Assembly (NCBI GenBank): GCA_021838765.1
Contig: JAKCCY010000067.1
Location: 1 to 14,378, forward strand
Length of the DNA: 14,378 nt
From: Nitrospirota bacterium
Lineage (GTDB): Bacteria; Nitrospirota_A; Leptospirillia; Leptospirillales; Leptospirillaceae
Reading direction: 5' to 3'
Positions 14,117 through 14,378 of the stretch are shown here, in pieces; the stretch's first letter is position 1; each line of letters starts with the position of its first letter. The notes under the pieces are model-generated. The model was not told the DNA's origin. It did not search any database and was given only the letters and a program-made list of their open reading frames with translations. The position numbers and the translations under genes were made by a program.

Positions 14117-14204
14117 GTTTTACCGGAACGATAGGGGTTTGATCATCGACAAGATGCCTCAAATCATCGTTAAAAAACTTTTGGAAGGGAAAAATCAGAA
14201 GAGT

Positions 14205-14244
14205 AAAAAAAGGGTCTGAACCCGTCGAGGACGGGAACAGACCC
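14205..14244 (-). terminator. Intrinsic terminator of the rRNA operon
   Basis: On the minus strand CAGACCC/GGGTCTG (14238-14244 with 14212-14218) and GACGGG/CCCGTC (14230-14235 with 14221-14226) form a two-part stem. The parts are separated by an AA/AA internal loop and closed by a 3-base loop. Seven T follow (14211-14205). It lies eight bases past the end of the 5S gene and ends the rRNA transcript before the substrate-binding protein gene. Confidence 0.9.
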
Positions 14245-14252
14245 AAAGAAAA

Positions 14253-14370
14253 TTCCGGCAGCGTCCTACTTTCCCACAACCTTGCAGTTGCAGTATCATC
14301 GGCCCTGGAGGGCTTAACGGCCGTGTTCGGGATGGGAACGGGTGGATCCCCTCCGGCATGGCCACCGGAA
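14253..14370 (-). rRNA. rrf: 5S ribosomal RNA
   Basis: About 118 nt on the minus strand. The ends form a 10-bp helix I: UUCCGGUGGC at the 5' end with GCUGCCGGAA at the 3' end, including two G-U pairs. Conserved 5S features are present in order: the CCCGUUCCCAUCCCGAACACGG segment in outline (loop C with CCGAAC), GGCCGAUGAUACUGCA, and GGGAAAGUAGGACGCUGCCGG at the end. A terminator follows directly, so this is the last gene of an rRNA operon transcribed from beyond the right edge, where 23S rRNA is expected. The ends are placed by helix I pairing and may be off by one or two bases. Confidence 0.95.
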
Positions 14371-14378
14371 AACCGGCA

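Noticed and set aside
1..14378. CRISPR array, tRNA genes, riboswitches, prophage or restriction-modification genes.
   Set aside because: I saw no regularly spaced repeats, no tRNA-like cloverleaf, no known aptamer core and no phage or restriction-modification domains. The NERD domain alone is not evidence of a defence system.

Overview
The window reads as a stretch of chromosome from a Gram-negative bacterium. It contains type II secretion pseudopilins, a DUF1207-type outer-membrane protein, three lipoproteins or exported proteins, a cold-shock gene, housekeeping metabolism, the replicative helicase and a 5S rRNA gene. HisZ, long-form SerA with a class V aminotransferase, DUF1207 and split Gsp genes together suggest Nitrospirota, possibly Leptospirillum. 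That assignment is inference; no diagnostic gene fixes it. Protein-coding density is high and no gene-free stretch exceeds about 220 bases.

Layout from left to right. At 2-469 (+) lies the C-terminal end of a sigma-54-dependent activator, cut by the window edge. It converges on a cspA-like gene (679-885, -) across a strong hairpin terminator. The cspA-like gene has a leader of about 145 nt with a consensus-like promoter and, inside the leader, a terminator-like hairpin followed by nine U. This is the best regulatory candidate in the window. A DUF1207 outer-membrane protein (1101-2123, -) and a decayed IS200/IS605 TnpA (2180-2587, -) follow. Next comes a tightly coupled three-gene operon of minor pseudopilins, gspH-gspI-gspJ (2785-4468, +), with no gspG or gspK beside it.

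From 4470 to 10053 everything runs on the minus strand as one probable operon, in the order class V aminotransferase, serA, hisZ, dnaB. The first two genes plausibly make successive steps of serine synthesis, hisZ belongs to histidine synthesis, and dnaB is the replicative helicase. The last base of dnaB and the last base of gspJ are separated by one base.

From 10272 to 14116 (-) a second block encodes an OppA/DppA-type substrate-binding lipoprotein, a membrane-anchored NERD-domain protein with an unrecognised C-terminal domain carrying three CxxC motifs, and a small lipoprotein. All three products appear to act at or across the envelope. The block lies just downstream of the end of an rRNA operon: a 5S rRNA gene (14253-14370, -) with its terminator. 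The 23S gene is expected beyond the right edge.

I found no CRISPR array, no tRNA, no prophage and no clear defence system. The least explained items are the NERD/CxxC protein with its small lipoprotein partner and the leader of the cold-shock gene.
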